Counted from the first letter of the stretch, positions 1 to 9,492 are shown. The stretch is 64,000 nt of DNA from Sphingomonas gei (GCF_004792685.1 NZ_SRXT01000004.1:434001-498000), one strand, 5' to 3'. Numbers and translations: made by a program. The notes: generated by a model from the sequence alone, not told the origin.

Positions 1-607
1 CTTCGCCGGTCGCCTCGGGAAGCTTGCCGATCGCCACCTTCACCGTGAAGCGCGGCGAATGGTTGGGGCCCGAACGCTCGACGACTTCATATTCGGGCGG
101 CCGGCGATTGTTCGCCGCGGCCCATTCCTGCAGCGCCGACTTGGGATGCTTGGGCGCCTGGCCCTGGGTGTCGATCCGGGAGGCCCACGCCTTGCGGATG
201 AAGCCGCGTGCCGCCTCCAGCCCGAATTCGAGGTAGAAGGCGCCGATCAACGCCTCGATCACGTCGCCGAGCACATTGTCGCTGTCCGCGGCGCCGTCCT
301 CGCGCGCCTGCTTGCCGAGCCGCAGATACGGGACCACGCCGACTTCGCGCGCCACTTCGGCGCAGACCGGCCCGGTCACCAGCGCGTTGAGCCGGCGCGA
401 CAACGCACCCTCGGGCTCCTCGGCGAAACACTCGAACAGCCACTCGGCGATGACGAGCCCGAGCACGCGATCGCCGAGAAACTCCATCCGCTCGTAATTG
501 GCCGCGGCCTGGCTGCCATGCGTCAGCGCACGCTGATAGGCGGCAATGTCACCGGGCTTGCGGCCGAAGGTTTCAGCGATCCATCCCCCCAGAGCCGGGG
601 GGGTCAG
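1..607 (-). CDS. rnc: Ribonuclease III, C-terminal part beyond window edge
   Basis: Endoribonuclease that cuts double-stranded RNA in rRNA and mRNA processing. The frame shows the RNase III signature ERMEFLGDRVLGL near residue 38 and the second acidic cluster DNVLGDVIEALIGAFY, followed by the start of the dsRNA-binding domain (KSALQEWAA). The gene runs off position 1, so the C-terminus is missing. The start is unusual. The frame opposite the lepB stop has a CTG at 607 overlapping the lepB TGA, but no ATG, GTG or TTG between there and the conserved N-terminus. The nearest standard start is a TTG at 667, inside lepB. Homopolymer runs (7 C, 6 G) lie just after the CTG, so a sequence error is also possible. 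Identity is certain; the start is not. Confidence 0.93.
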   Translation of the reverse strand, partial: MTPPALGGWIAETFGRKPGDIAAYQRALTHGSQAAANYERMEFLGDRVLGLVIAEWLFECFAEEPEGALSRRLNALVTGPVCAEVAREVGVVPYLRLGKQAREDGAADSDNVLGDVIEALIGAFYLEFGLEAARGFIRKAWASRIDTQGQAPKHPKSALQEWAAANNRRPPEYEVVERSGPNHSPRFTVKVAIGKLPEATGE

Positions 608-1467
608 AAGCCTTCTCCCAGCCGATCCCAGCGCGCCGCGGTGAACCAGGTCCAGGGCAGGAACCAATTGGCGCTGCCGTCGGTCGACCAGAAATTAACC
701 ACGGCCTTGCCTTCGATATTCTCCAGCGGCACGAACTCGATGCCGCCATCGGCGTGGCTGAAGCGGCTGTCGGTCGAATTGTCGCGATTGTCGCCCATCA
801 GGAAGACGTGGCCGGCGGGGACGGTGTAGATGCCGGTATTGTCCTTGGGATAGGTGCCCTGGTCGAGCACGTCATAGCTCTTGCCGTTGGGCAGGGTCTC
901 GCGGAAGCGCGGGATGCTGCACACGCCGTTGCCCTCGGCATCGACATTCTGGAATTGCGGCTGGCAGCGCTCGAAATTGGGCGAGATCGGCAGCACGAAC
1001 TGCGCGACGCGATTCTTGGGGATCGGCTTGCCGTTGAGGATCAACTGGCCGCCGACCATCTGGACGCTGTCGCCCGGCAGTCCGATGACTCGCTTGATCC
1101 AGTCGGTATCGTTGCCCGGCGGCGCCTTGAACACCACCACGTCGCCGCGCGCCGGCGTGCCCGGAAAGATGCGGCCCGGAATCAGCGGCAGGCTCCACGG
1201 CAGCGAATGCTTCGAATAGCCGTAATTCCATTTGGTGATGAACAGATAGTCGCCGATCAGCAGCCGCGGCAGCATCGATTCGCTCGGGATCGAGAAGGGC
1301 GAGAAGATGAAGCTGCGCACTACGAACACGATCAGCGCCAGCTTGATCAGGAACGACGCGAGGTCGCGCCATTCGGACTTGGGCTTTTCCGCCGCCGTGC
1401 CCACCGAATAGGGCTTGGGCGCTTCGATGGCGGGCGTTTCGGGCTCTGCGGAGGGCGCGTTTTCCAT
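604..1467 (-). CDS. lepB: Signal peptidase I (first copy)
   Basis: Membrane-bound serine protease that removes Sec and Tat signal peptides at the periplasmic face. From the ATG at 1467 the protein has 287 residues. A cytosolic N-terminus is followed by one membrane segment (about residues 36-56). Then come box B with the catalytic Ser (S64 in PSESM), box C (RGDVVVF), box D with the general-base Lys (WIKRVIGLPGD) and box E (FLMGDNRDNSTDSR). An in-frame TTG at 1503 would add 12 residues; neither start has a strong ribosome site. It overlaps rnc, as in the usual lepB-rnc pair. A second lepB lies at 19608-20489 beside acpS. Confidence 0.93.
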   Translation of the reverse strand: MENAPSAEPETPAIEAPKPYSVGTAAEKPKSEWRDLASFLIKLALIVFVVRSFIFSPFSIPSESMLPRLLIGDYLFITKWNYGYSKHSLPWSLPLIPGRIFPGTPARGDVVVFKAPPGNDTDWIKRVIGLPGDSVQMVGGQLILNGKPIPKNRVAQFVLPISPNFERCQPQFQNVDAEGNGVCSIPRFRETLPNGKSYDVLDQGTYPKDNTGIYTVPAGHVFLMGDNRDNSTDSRFSHADGGIEFVPLENIEGKAVVNFWSTDGSANWFLPWTWFTAARWDRLGEGF

Positions 1468-1571
1468 GGACTGTGCTCTGCTTGGGCTGGGCGGGTAGGT
1501 CAAGCGGCTGAATAGCGCTGGAAGCGCGGGGTGCGGGACGATAGGGGCAGCCTGCGTTCAAGGAGATGAAC

Positions 1572-3062
1572 ATGGCATTGCCCGACTGGTCGACGATTCA
1601 CGCCCTCAAGCCCGCCTCGCTCAAGCAATTGTTCGACAAGGATCCGGCGCGGCTAGCGGCGCTTTCGCTCGACGTGGCGGGGATCCATTTCGACTGGTCG
1701 AAGACGCATCTGACCGGGGAAGCGGTTCAGGCCTTCGCGGCGCTTGCCGAGTCGATGGGGCTCGCCGCCAAGCGCGATGCGCTGTTCGCCGGCGAAGCGA
1801 TCAACGTCACCGAAGGCCGCGCAGTCGAGCACACCGCCGAACGCGGCGAGGGTTCGCCCGACAGCGTGGCGCGGGCACGCGGCTTTCAGGCGCGGATGCG
1901 CGCGCTGATCGATGCGATCGAGGCCGAGGCGCTCGGCCCGGTTCGCCACATCCTGCATATCGGCATCGGCGGGTCGGCGCTGGGACCCGAGCTGCTGGTC
2001 GATGCGCTTGGCCGCGACGCCGATCGCTACGACGTGGCGGTGGTCTCCAACGTCGACGGCGCGGCGCTGGAGGAAGCGCTCGATCGCTTCGACCCGCAGG
2101 CGACCCTGATCGCAATCGCCTCCAAGACCTTCACTACCACCGAGACCTTGCTCAACGCCGAGAGCGCGCTCGCCTGGCTGTCGGGCAACGGCGTCGAGGA
2201 TCCCTATGGCCGCGTCGTCGCGCTGACCGCGGCGCCCGACAAGGCAGTCGAATGGGGTATCGACGAGACGCGCGTGCTGCCCTTCGCCGAAAGCGTCGGC
2301 GGGCGCTATTCCTTATGGTCGTCGATCGGCTTCCCCGCGGCATTGGCGCTCGGCTGGGATGCGTTCGAGGAAATGCTGGAAGGCGCGGCCGAGATGGACC
2401 GCCATTTCCGCCTGACTCCGCTCGCGCGGAACGCCCCGGCGCTCGCGGCGTTCGCCGACCTTTATTACACGCAGGCACTCGGCTGCGAGACGCGAGCGAC
2501 CTTCGCCTATGACGAGAGGCTGCGGCTGCTGCCGAGCTACCTCCAGCAACTCGAGATGGAATCGAACGGCAAGCGCGTCACTGCCGACGGCGAGCCGGTA
2601 ACCTGGCCGACCGCGCCGATCACCTGGGGCGGGGTGGGCACCGATGCGCAGCACGCGGTGTTCCAGTTGCTCCACCAGGGCACCCGGCTGGTCCCGGTCG
2701 AGTTCGTCGGGGTGATCGAGCCGGGCCACGCCCAGGGCGATTTGCATCACCGCCAGTTGCTGCTCAACATGTTCGCGCAGGGCGCGGCGTTGATGGCGGG
2801 CAAGGAGCATCAGGACCTCGCCCGCGCCTATCCCGGCGACCGGCCATCCTCGACCTTGCTGCTCAGCGATCTCGATCCGCGCACCCTGGGCGCGCTGCTG
2901 GCGTTCTACGAGCAGCGCACCTTCGTCAACGCAGTGCTGCTCGGGATCAACCCGTTCGACCAGTTCGGCGTCGAGCTCGGCAAGGAGATGGCGAGGGCCG
3001 CCGAGCACGGCGGTGATTTCGACGCCTCGACCACCGATCTCATCCAGCGGGCATTCGGTTGA
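1572..3062 (+). CDS. pgi: Glucose-6-phosphate isomerase
   Basis: Interconverts glucose-6-phosphate and fructose-6-phosphate in the cytosol. The protein is 496 residues, normal for a bacterial PGI. Both family signatures are present: SVGGRYSLWSSIGF in the middle and INPFDQFGVELGK near the C-terminus. GGVGTDAQHAVFQLLHQGT carries the conserved His and Gln of the active site. An AGGAG sits at 1561-1565, directly against an ATG at 1566 and 6 nt before the ATG at 1572, so 1572 is the better start. The stop codon overlaps the ATG of the next small gene (TGATG), implying translational coupling. Confidence 0.95.
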   Translation: MALPDWSTIHALKPASLKQLFDKDPARLAALSLDVAGIHFDWSKTHLTGEAVQAFAALAESMGLAAKRDALFAGEAINVTEGRAVEHTAERGEGSPDSVARARGFQARMRALIDAIEAEALGPVRHILHIGIGGSALGPELLVDALGRDADRYDVAVVSNVDGAALEEALDRFDPQATLIAIASKTFTTTETLLNAESALAWLSGNGVEDPYGRVVALTAAPDKAVEWGIDETRVLPFAESVGGRYSLWSSIGFPAALALGWDAFEEMLEGAAEMDRHFRLTPLARNAPALAAFADLYYTQALGCETRATFAYDERLRLLPSYLQQLEMESNGKRVTADGEPVTWPTAPITWGGVGTDAQHAVFQLLHQGTRLVPVEFVGVIEPGHAQGDLHHRQLLLNMFAQGAALMAGKEHQDLARAYPGDRPSSTLLLSDLDPRTLGALLAFYEQRTFVNAVLLGINPFDQFGVELGKEMARAAEHGGDFDASTTDLIQRAFG

Positions 3063-3367
3063 TGCCCGGCGGCGGCGAAGATTATGTATACGACGAGGCG
3101 AGCGGGGAATGGATCCCCGCCGCCGACGCTGCGGCGACGGGCGCGGCCGACACGGTCGAGGTCCGTGATTCGGTCGGCAATATCCTGCAGGACGGCGATC
3201 AGGTGACCCTGATCAAGGACCTGACCGTCAAGGGCGCGGGCCAGACGCTCAAGCGCGGCACGCTGATCAAGTCGATCCGGCTGACCGGCGACGCGCAGGA
3301 GATCGACTGCAAGTATGAAGGCATCAAGGGCCTGGTTCTCCGCGCGGAGTTCGTGCGCAAGCGGTAG
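3062..3367 (+). CDS. PhnA-C-domain protein (YjdM-like, no zinc ribbon)
   Basis: A 101-residue protein whose C-terminal two thirds (VRDSVGNILQDGDQVTLIKD through EIDCKYEGIKG) match the PhnA/YjdM C-terminal domain seen in E. coli PhnA. The usual N-terminal zinc ribbon is absent; instead there is a short acidic stretch (EDYVYDEASGEWIPAA). The family's biochemical role is not settled despite the historical link to phosphonate genes. The ATG overlaps the pgi stop by one base, so it is probably co-translated with pgi. No phosphonate genes are nearby. The family assignment is good; function is unknown. Confidence 0.82.
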   Translation: MPGGGEDYVYDEASGEWIPAADAAATGAADTVEVRDSVGNILQDGDQVTLIKDLTVKGAGQTLKRGTLIKSIRLTGDAQEIDCKYEGIKGLVLRAEFVRKR

Positions 3368-3434
3368 CGCGCCGTCATTGGCATCGTGCCCCACACCGCC
3401 TATCTCGCGCCCCTGATCGACGCGCGGGAGAGCA

Positions 3435-4784
3435 ATGGTGGCCGACTATGATTATGACCTGTTCGTCATCGGCGCCGGGTCGGGCGGGGTTCGCGCCTCG
3501 CGGGTGTCGGCGGCCTATGGCGCTAGGGTAGCGGTCGCCGAGGAATACCGCGTTGGCGGCACCTGCGTGATCCGCGGCTGCGTGCCCAAGAAATTGCTCG
3601 TCTATGGCGCGCATTTCGCCGAGGATCTCAAGGATGCGCGGCGTTTCGGCTGGAACGTCCCCGATTGCAGCTTCGACTGGGCGACATTGCGCGACAATGT
3701 CCTCGCCGATGTCGACCGCCTCAACGGGCTCTACACCCAGGGCCTCGACAATGCCGGCGCCGAGATCATCCTCGAGCGCGCCACCGTCACCGGCCCGCAC
3801 GAAGTGGCCCTGGCGTCGGGCAAGAAGATCACTGCGAAATATATCCTGATCGCCACCGGCGCGCATCCGCACATTCCCGAATTCCCGGGCAACGAGCATG
3901 GCATCACGTCGAACGAGGTCTTCCACCTCGATAAATTGCCGAGACGCATCCTGATCGCCGGCGGCGGCTATATCGCCAATGAATTCGCCGGGATCTTCAA
4001 CGAATTCGGCAGCCACGTCACCGTGGTCAACCGCACCGACGTGATCCTGCGCGGCTATGATCACTCGGTCCGCGACCGGCTGCTCCAGATCTCGCTGACC
4101 AAGGGCATCGACTTCCGCTTCCACGCCGAGTTCGAGCGAATCGAGAAGCTCGAAAATGGCTGCCTCAAAGTCTTCCTCGCAGGGCAGGATCCGATGGAAG
4201 TGGACGTCGTCCTGTTCGCCACGGGGCGCGTGCCCAATTCCACCGGACTGGGGCTCGAGGATGTCGGGGTGGAAATCGACGCCAAGGGCGCGGTCAAGGT
4301 CGACGCGCAGAACCGCTCGACGATCGACAGCATCTACGCGGTCGGCGATGTGACCAACCGCATCCAGCTGACCCCGATCGCGATCCGCGAGGGGCAGGCG
4401 TTCGCCGACACCATCTTCGGCAACAATCCGCGGACGGTCGACTATAGCTGCGTGCCGAGCGCAGTGTTCAGCCATCCGCCGATCGCCAGCGTCGGGATGA
4501 CCGAGGGGGAAGCGCGCAACAAGCTCGGCTCGGTCAAGGTATACGCCTCGGACTTCCGCGCGATGAAGAACGTGCTCGCCAACCGCAACGAGCGCGCGCT
4601 CTACAAGATGGTGTGCGACGGGATGACCGGCCGGGTAGTCGGCATCCACATGATCGGCCCCGACGCGCCCGAGATTCTCCAGGCCGCGGCCGTGGCGGTC
4701 AAGGCGGGACTCACCAAGGAAGCGTTCGACGACACCGTCGCGCTGCATCCGAGCATGGCCGAGGAACTGGTCCTGCTGAAATAG
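3435..4784 (+). CDS. gor: Glutathione-disulfide reductase
   Basis: FAD- and NADPH-dependent reductase that regenerates glutathione in the cytosol. The 449-residue protein starts with the FAD-binding GxGxxG stretch (VIGAGSGGVRAS). The redox-active pair follows as GGTCVIRGCVPKK, then the NAD(P) Rossmann motif (IAGGGYIANEFAGIF), the second FAD motif (YAVGDVT) and the dimerisation domain ending LHPSMAEELVLL with the His-Glu pair. The GGTCVIRGCVPKK form and the terminal HPSMAEE separate it from dihydrolipoamide dehydrogenase. A GGGAGAG ribosome site lies about 6 nt before the ATG. It stands alone, convergent with the symporter gene. Confidence 0.93.
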   Translation: MVADYDYDLFVIGAGSGGVRASRVSAAYGARVAVAEEYRVGGTCVIRGCVPKKLLVYGAHFAEDLKDARRFGWNVPDCSFDWATLRDNVLADVDRLNGLYTQGLDNAGAEIILERATVTGPHEVALASGKKITAKYILIATGAHPHIPEFPGNEHGITSNEVFHLDKLPRRILIAGGGYIANEFAGIFNEFGSHVTVVNRTDVILRGYDHSVRDRLLQISLTKGIDFRFHAEFERIEKLENGCLKVFLAGQDPMEVDVVLFATGRVPNSTGLGLEDVGVEIDAKGAVKVDAQNRSTIDSIYAVGDVTNRIQLTPIAIREGQAFADTIFGNNPRTVDYSCVPSAVFSHPPIASVGMTEGEARNKLGSVKVYASDFRAMKNVLANRNERALYKMVCDGMTGRVVGIHMIGPDAPEILQAAAVAVKAGLTKEAFDDTVALHPSMAEELVLLK

Positions 4785-4803
4785 CCCTTGGCGAGCCCCC
4801 AAG

Positions 4804-6075
4804 CTAAACCGAGTCGTGTCGAAGCATCGCGTCCGCCTCGTCGAGCGGCACTTTGCCCGCGCGGCGCGACAGCCAGGTCGTCGCCGCGAGGTCCCAGGTG
4901 ACGTTGCCGACGGTACGCATGATGTCGGGCAGCGTCTCGACCGCGACGAGGAGGCCCAGCGGCGCCACCGGCGCACCGATCGTCGCGGCCACCGGCGCGA
5001 TCGCGCTGACATAGCTGACCGTGCCGGGCAGGCTTACCGAGCCGAGCGAGGTGAGCGCCGCGACGACGGTTCCGACTGCCAGCGTTGCGGGGTTGAGCGG
5101 CACGCCGAACCATGTCGCGACATAGATCGCCACCGCGAAGTTCATCGCCGGACCCGTCGCGCGGAAGATCGCCACGGCCAGCGGCAGGGTGACCCCGGAG
5201 ACGACAACCGGGACCTCGAGGGCGCTCGCGCCCTCGATCATCACCGGCAGCGTGGCCAGTGAGGATTGCGTGCTGATCGCCACCGCCTGGCTCGGCAATG
5301 CTCCGCGGACATAGCGGGCGAAGCGCACCCGGCCACCGAAAACCGCTACCGGATAGGCGAATAGCGCGACGACGAAGCCGACGCCCGCGACGATGAGGAT
5401 GTAGTGGATCAGCGCGCCGAACGCGCCGGTTCCGGCCTTGGCACCGACTACCAATGCGAGCGCGAACACGCCGATCGGCGCGATCCACAGCACCCAGTCG
5501 ATCACCACCAGCATCGCGTCGCGCAGCGCCGCGAAGAAGCCGACGAGCAGCTTGCGCTGATCCCCGCCGACGCGCGTGATCGCGAATGCAAAGACCAGCG
5601 AAAAGATGATCAGCGACAGGAAGGCGTTTTCCGCCGCCGCCTTGATGATGTTGGCGGGGATGATCGCCGCGAAGAATTCTCCCAGCGGGGGCACCGGCCC
5701 GATCTTCTCCGCACCGACCAGCGCCGCGCGCAGGCTCGCCGCCGATTCCTGCGGCAGCGGCCAGATGTGGAGGAAGAGCGGAGTCAGCACCGCGGCCGCC
5801 GCCGCCGACAGGAACAGCACGATCACGTAGAAGGCGATCGCGCGCCCTGCCAGCCGGCCTGCCTGGGCGGCTTCGGCAGTAGCGGTGACGCCGGTGATCA
5901 GCAACGCGACGACCAGCGGGACGATCGTCATCTGCAGCCCGTTGAGCCACGCCTGGCCGATCGGCTGCGCCCATTCGGCGACGCTGAGCCCGGTCTGCGG
6001 CGCATAGGCCGCGAACAGCGCGCCGACGGTCAGCCCGGCGATCAGGCTGAGAAGAATACGAGTAGGTTGCGACAT
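4804..6075 (-). CDS. Dicarboxylate/amino acid:cation symporter (DAACS family)
   Basis: Sodium- or proton-coupled transporter of the GltP/DctA type in the inner membrane; the substrate cannot be told from sequence. The 423-residue protein has about eight hydrophobic segments. The first re-entrant loop keeps the serine-rich motif in reduced form ([12 protein letters not shown]). The last helices show [18 protein letters not shown], the counterpart of the conserved D-x-x-R-T-x-x-N-V-x-x-D substrate and ion site. It is convergent with gor (20 nt apart) and divergent from glmM over 71 nt. Confidence 0.88.
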   Translation of the reverse strand: MSQPTRILLSLIAGLTVGALFAAYAPQTGLSVAEWAQPIGQAWLNGLQMTIVPLVVALLITGVTATAEAAQAGRLAGRAIAFYVIVLFLSAAAAAVLTPLFLHIWPLPQESAASLRAALVGAEKIGPVPPLGEFFAAIIPANIIKAAAENAFLSLIIFSLVFAFAITRVGGDQRKLLVGFFAALRDAMLVVIDWVLWIAPIGVFALALVVGAKAGTGAFGALIHYILIVAGVGFVVALFAYPVAVFGGRVRFARYVRGALPSQAVAISTQSSLATLPVMIEGASALEVPVVVSGVTLPLAVAIFRATGPAMNFAVAIYVATWFGVPLNPATLAVGTVVAALTSLGSVSLPGTVSYVSAIAPVAATIGAPVAPLGLLVAVETLPDIMRTVGNVTWDLAATTWLSRRAGKVPLDEADAMLRHDSV

Positions 6076-6146
6076 GCTCGCCCTTTGTAGTTTTCGCCGC
6101 TATCTCTGCGGGCACGAAACGCCACAAGGGCGCGAACAGGCAGGGC

Positions 6147-7487
6147 ATGGCAAGAAAATATTTCGGCACCGACGGAATCCGCGGCACCACCAACGTCTCG
6201 ACGATGACCGCGGCGATGGCGATGAAGGTGGGAATGGCCGCGGGCGCGCATTTCGCACGCGGCGATCACCGCCACCGCGTGGTGATCGGCAAGGACACGC
6301 GCCTGTCGGGTTACATGCTCGAAAACGCGATGGTCGCCGGGTTCACCAGCGTCGGCATGGACGTCGTCCTGGTCGGGCCGATGCCGACTCCTGCGGTGGC
6401 GATGCTCACCCAGTCGATGCGCGCCGACATGGGCGTGATGATCTCTGCGAGCCACAATCCCTATGCCGATAACGGCATCAAGCTGTTCGGGCCCGACGGC
6501 TACAAGCTCTCGGATGCCGACGAGCTCGCGATCGAGGCGCTGATCGACGGCGAAGTGCCGCTCGCCGCCGCGGCGGATATCGGCCGGGCACGGCGCGTCG
6601 AGGATGCGCGGGGGCGCTACACCCACGCTGCCAAGTCGACCTTCCCCGGCGATCTCACCCTGGACGGGCTCAAGGTGGTGATCGATTGCGCCAATGGCGC
6701 CGCCTATCAGGTCGCGCCTTCCGCTTTGTGGGAGCTCGGTGCCGAAGTGATCGCGATCGGCGTCACGCCCAATGGCAAGAACATCAACGACGGCGTCGGC
6801 TCGACCGCGCCCGATACCTTGTGCGAGACCGTCGTCGCATCGGGTGCGCAGATCGGCATCGCGCTCGACGGTGACGCCGACCGGCTGATCGTCGCCGACG
6901 AGACCGGGCGGGTGATCGACGGCGACCAGTTGATGGCGCTGATCGCGTCCGGCTGGGCGCGGCAGGGCCGGCTCGCCGGCGGCGGGCTGGTGACCACCGT
7001 GATGTCCAATCTTGGACTCGAGCGCCACCTCGCAGCGCAGGGGCTGGGGATGGTGCGCACTGCCGTGGGCGACCGTTACGTCCTCGAGAAGATGCGCGCC
7101 TCGGGCTATAATGTCGGCGGCGAGCAGAGCGGACATATCATCCTCTCCGATTATGCCACCACCGGCGACGGGCTGATCGCCGCGCTGCAGGTGCTCGCCG
7201 AGCTGGTCCGCGCCGGCGCGCCGGCCAGCGAAGTGCTCCACCGCTTCGATCCGCTGCCGCAGATCCTCAAGAATGTCCGCTTCAAGGGCGGCAAGCCGCT
7301 CGACGACGCGCGGGTAAAGGATGCCATCGCTGGAGCCGAGGCCGAGCTCGACGGCAAGGGGCGGCTGGTGATTCGCGCCTCGGGCACCGAGCCGGTGATC
7401 CGGGTGATGGCCGAAGGCGACGATCGCGGGCAGGTCGAGGCGGTGGTCGATCGCGTGTGCGACGCAGTGCGCGCGGCGGCGGCGTGA
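6147..7487 (+). CDS. glmM: Phosphoglucosamine mutase
   Basis: Converts glucosamine-6-phosphate to glucosamine-1-phosphate for UDP-GlcNAc, peptidoglycan and lipopolysaccharide synthesis. The 446-residue protein opens with [13 protein letters not shown]. It carries the active serine in [15 protein letters not shown] (S102, the phosphorylated residue), the Mg-binding loop ALDGDADRL, the sugar-binding GGEQSGH and the phosphate-binding [13 protein letters not shown] weak AGGCAGGG ribosome site precedes the ATG. The gene is followed by a palindromic repeat. Confidence 0.95.
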   Translation: MARKYFGTDGIRGTTNVSTMTAAMAMKVGMAAGAHFARGDHRHRVVIGKDTRLSGYMLENAMVAGFTSVGMDVVLVGPMPTPAVAMLTQSMRADMGVMISASHNPYADNGIKLFGPDGYKLSDADELAIEALIDGEVPLAAAADIGRARRVEDARGRYTHAAKSTFPGDLTLDGLKVVIDCANGAAYQVAPSALWELGAEVIAIGVTPNGKNINDGVGSTAPDTLCETVVASGAQIGIALDGDADRLIVADETGRVIDGDQLMALIASGWARQGRLAGGGLVTTVMSNLGLERHLAAQGLGMVRTAVGDRYVLEKMRASGYNVGGEQSGHIILSDYATTGDGLIAALQVLAELVRAGAPASEVLHRFDPLPQILKNVRFKGGKPLDDARVKDAIAGAEAELDGKGRLVIRASGTEPVIRVMAEGDDRGQVEAVVDRVCDAVRAAAA

Positions 7488-7501
7488 CCACCGCCCCCTC
7501 C

Positions 7502-7582
7502 GTTCGCCCTGAGCCTGTCGAAGGGCCGTTCTTCGTCCACGGATCGGGAAAGAAACGGTGCTTCGACAGGCTCAGCACGAAC
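7502..7582. repeat. Palindromic intergenic repeat (REP-like)
   Basis: Two 22-nt arms at 7502-7523 and 7561-7582 are inverted copies of each other with 20 of 22 positions matching; the core is GAGCCTGTCGAAG. The 37-nt loop holds a further short match (CCGTTCTT against AAGAAACGG). There is no T-run after the stem, so it is not a standard terminator. The core is a type of dispersed repeat familiar from sphingomonad chromosomes (recollection, not searched). It fills most of the gap between glmM and the cupin gene. Confidence 0.75.
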
Positions 7583-7614
7583 GGGGATAGCTCCTGTCCA
7601 TCATGGGAGAGGAA

Positions 7615-8106
7615 ATGACCGGTCCCGTCGTCAATCTAGACGCGGTCGAGTTCGACGATGTCGAGGATAACGGCATTTACACCTCGCGCCGCGCGACGAT
7701 CAGCGACCTGATCGGCGCGCGCAAGCTCGGCTACAATCTGACGGTGCTTCCGCCGGGCAAGGTCCAATGCCCGTTCCATAGCCACCACGGCGAGGAGGAG
7801 ATGTTCTTCATCCTCGAAGGCGCGGGCGAGCTGCGCTTCGGGAGCGCGCGCCACCCGATCCGCGCGATGGACGTGATCGCCTGCCCAACCGGCGGCGCCG
7901 AGGTCGCGCACCAGATCGTCAACACCGGCAGCACCGACATGCGCTATCTCGCCGTGTCGAACCTGGTCGAGATCGAGACCTGCGAATATCCCGATTCGGG
8001 CAAGATCAGCATCGTCGCGGGCGAGCGTGGTGCGCGATCGGTGCGTCACATTTTCCGGGTTGCGGACGATGTCGATTATTATGACGGCGAGAAGGGGGCG
8101 CGCTGA
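7615..8106 (+). CDS. Cupin-domain protein
   Basis: Single-domain cupin of 163 residues with the metal-binding motif 1, CPFHSHHGEEEMFFILEG, and motif 2 ending in AHQIVNTG. Cupins include isomerases, dioxygenases and sensors; nothing here fixes the reaction. GGGAGAGGA at 7605-7613 sits just before the ATG at 7615, so this start is preferred over the ATG at 7603. The stop overlaps the DUF1272 start (TGATG), so the two are likely co-translated. Confidence 0.8.
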   Translation: MTGPVVNLDAVEFDDVEDNGIYTSRRATISDLIGARKLGYNLTVLPPGKVQCPFHSHHGEEEMFFILEGAGELRFGSARHPIRAMDVIACPTGGAEVAHQIVNTGSTDMRYLAVSNLVEIETCEYPDSGKISIVAGERGARSVRHIFRVADDVDYYDGEKGAR

Positions 8107-8330
8107 TGCTCGAAATGCGCCCCGACTGCGAACGCTGCGGAGTCGACCTGCCTGCCGACGATCCCGGCGGATTCATCTGCTCGTTCGAATGCACGTTCTG
8201 CGCGGCCTGCGCCGATGCGCTCGATGAGCAATGCCCGAATTGCGGCGGCGAATTGATGGACCGGCCGACTCGAACGGGTGCAGCGCTCCAGCGTCGCCCC
8301 GCTTCGACGGAACGCAAGTTCAAGGGATGA
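8106..8330 (+). CDS. DUF1272 zinc-ribbon-like protein
   Basis: A 74-residue cysteine-rich protein of the DUF1272 family: MLEMRPDCERCG, then FICSFECTFCAACA, then CPNCGGELMDRP. The paired CxxC-type motifs suggest two zinc sites. Function is unknown in the family. It overlaps the preceding cupin gene by one base and is followed 4 nt later by thiD. Confidence 0.85.
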   Translation: MLEMRPDCERCGVDLPADDPGGFICSFECTFCAACADALDEQCPNCGGELMDRPTRTGAALQRRPASTERKFKG

Positions 8331-8334
8331 GCCA

Positions 8335-9492
8335 GTGACGCCGCGTATCCTGATCATTGCCGGTTCTGATTCGGGCGGCGGCGCCGGCATCCAGGCCGAC
8401 ATCAAGACCGTCACCATGCTCGGCGGCCATGCGATGACGGCGATCACTGCGATCACTGCGCAAAACACGCTGGGCGTGCGCGGCGTCCACCTGATCCCCA
8501 CCGACATGGTCCTCGCGCAGATCGACGCGGTCGTGCGCGATATTGGCGTCGACGCTATCAAGATCGGTATGATCGGCTCGGCGCGTACCGCGCTGGCGGT
8601 GGCCGAAAAGCTCGGGGAGCTGCCCGGTGTCCCGGTGGTGTTCGATCCGGTGATGGTCGCGACCAGCGGCGCGACGCTCGCCGACGACGCGACGATCGCC
8701 GCGTTCGAGCGGCTGATGGCGCGCGCGACGGTGGTGACGCCCAATCTGCCCGAACTCGAGGCGCTGGGCGGCGATCCGGCGGCTCTGGTCACGGCACATG
8801 GCTGCGCGGTGCTGGTCAAAGGCGGGCACGCAGCCGAGCCCCAGGTCACCGACCGGCTTTACTCGGTCAACCCCGACGACCCGCCCGAAATTGAATGGAG
8901 CGACCCGCGGATCGATACCGAAGCGACCCACGGCACCGGCTGTACCCTGTCGTCAGCGATCGCCTGCGGACTTGCCCAGGAATGGGACCTCCCCGAAGCG
9001 GTCAACCGTGCGCGGCGTTTCGTCCGGATTGCGATGCGCGAGGCACCGGGGCTCGGGCGGGGCCACGGCCCGATGGGGCAGCAGGCAGTGCGGCTCGATC
9101 TCAACATGAGCTTCTTCGAGCCGATGCTCAACCAGGTCACCGTGCCCGCACGCGACCTTGCCGCGAGCGAGCGCTTCTATCGACTGCTCGGGCTTCGCCA
9201 GGTGGTGCGCGCCAGCCCGCGTTATGCCCGCTTCGAAACCGAGGGCGGCGCCACCTTCTCGATCGCGACTGACGAGGCATATACCGCCCCGGTGGTCTAT
9301 TTCGAATGCGGCGATCTCGACGTGACGGTCGCCTATCTTCAGCAGCAGGGCTTCGAATTCGAGCAGGAGCCCAAGGACGAGCAATGGGGCTGGCGCGAGG
9401 CGCGGCTGCGCGATCCGGCGGGCAATGCGATTCGTCTCTATCAGGCTGGCGAGATGCGCCGCTATCCGCCATGGCGGCTGGACGATGCCTAA
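8335..9492 (+). CDS. thiD: ThiD (HMP/HMP-P kinase) fused to a VOC domain
   Basis: Residues 1 to about 255 are hydroxymethylpyrimidine/phosphomethylpyrimidine kinase of thiamine synthesis: IAGSDSGGGAGIQADIKT at the N-terminus, VFDPVMVATSG, the VLVKGGH strand and the anion-hole motif THGTGCTLSSAIA. The frame then continues without a stop into a complete vicinal-oxygen-chelate (glyoxalase/bleomycin-resistance fold) domain of about 125 residues: FEPMLNQVTVPARDLAASER through RDPAGNAIRLYQ. GTG at 8335 is preceded by AAGGGA at 7 nt. Total 385 residues against about 265 for a standalone ThiD. The VOC partner's substrate is unknown; an internal ATG at 9108 could also give it separately. Confidence 0.88.
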   Translation: MTPRILIIAGSDSGGGAGIQADIKTVTMLGGHAMTAITAITAQNTLGVRGVHLIPTDMVLAQIDAVVRDIGVDAIKIGMIGSARTALAVAEKLGELPGVPVVFDPVMVATSGATLADDATIAAFERLMARATVVTPNLPELEALGGDPAALVTAHGCAVLVKGGHAAEPQVTDRLYSVNPDDPPEIEWSDPRIDTEATHGTGCTLSSAIACGLAQEWDLPEAVNRARRFVRIAMREAPGLGRGHGPMGQQAVRLDLNMSFFEPMLNQVTVPARDLAASERFYRLLGLRQVVRASPRYARFETEGGATFSIATDEAYTAPVVYFECGDLDVTVAYLQQQGFEFEQEPKDEQWGWREARLRDPAGNAIRLYQAGEMRRYPPWRLDDA

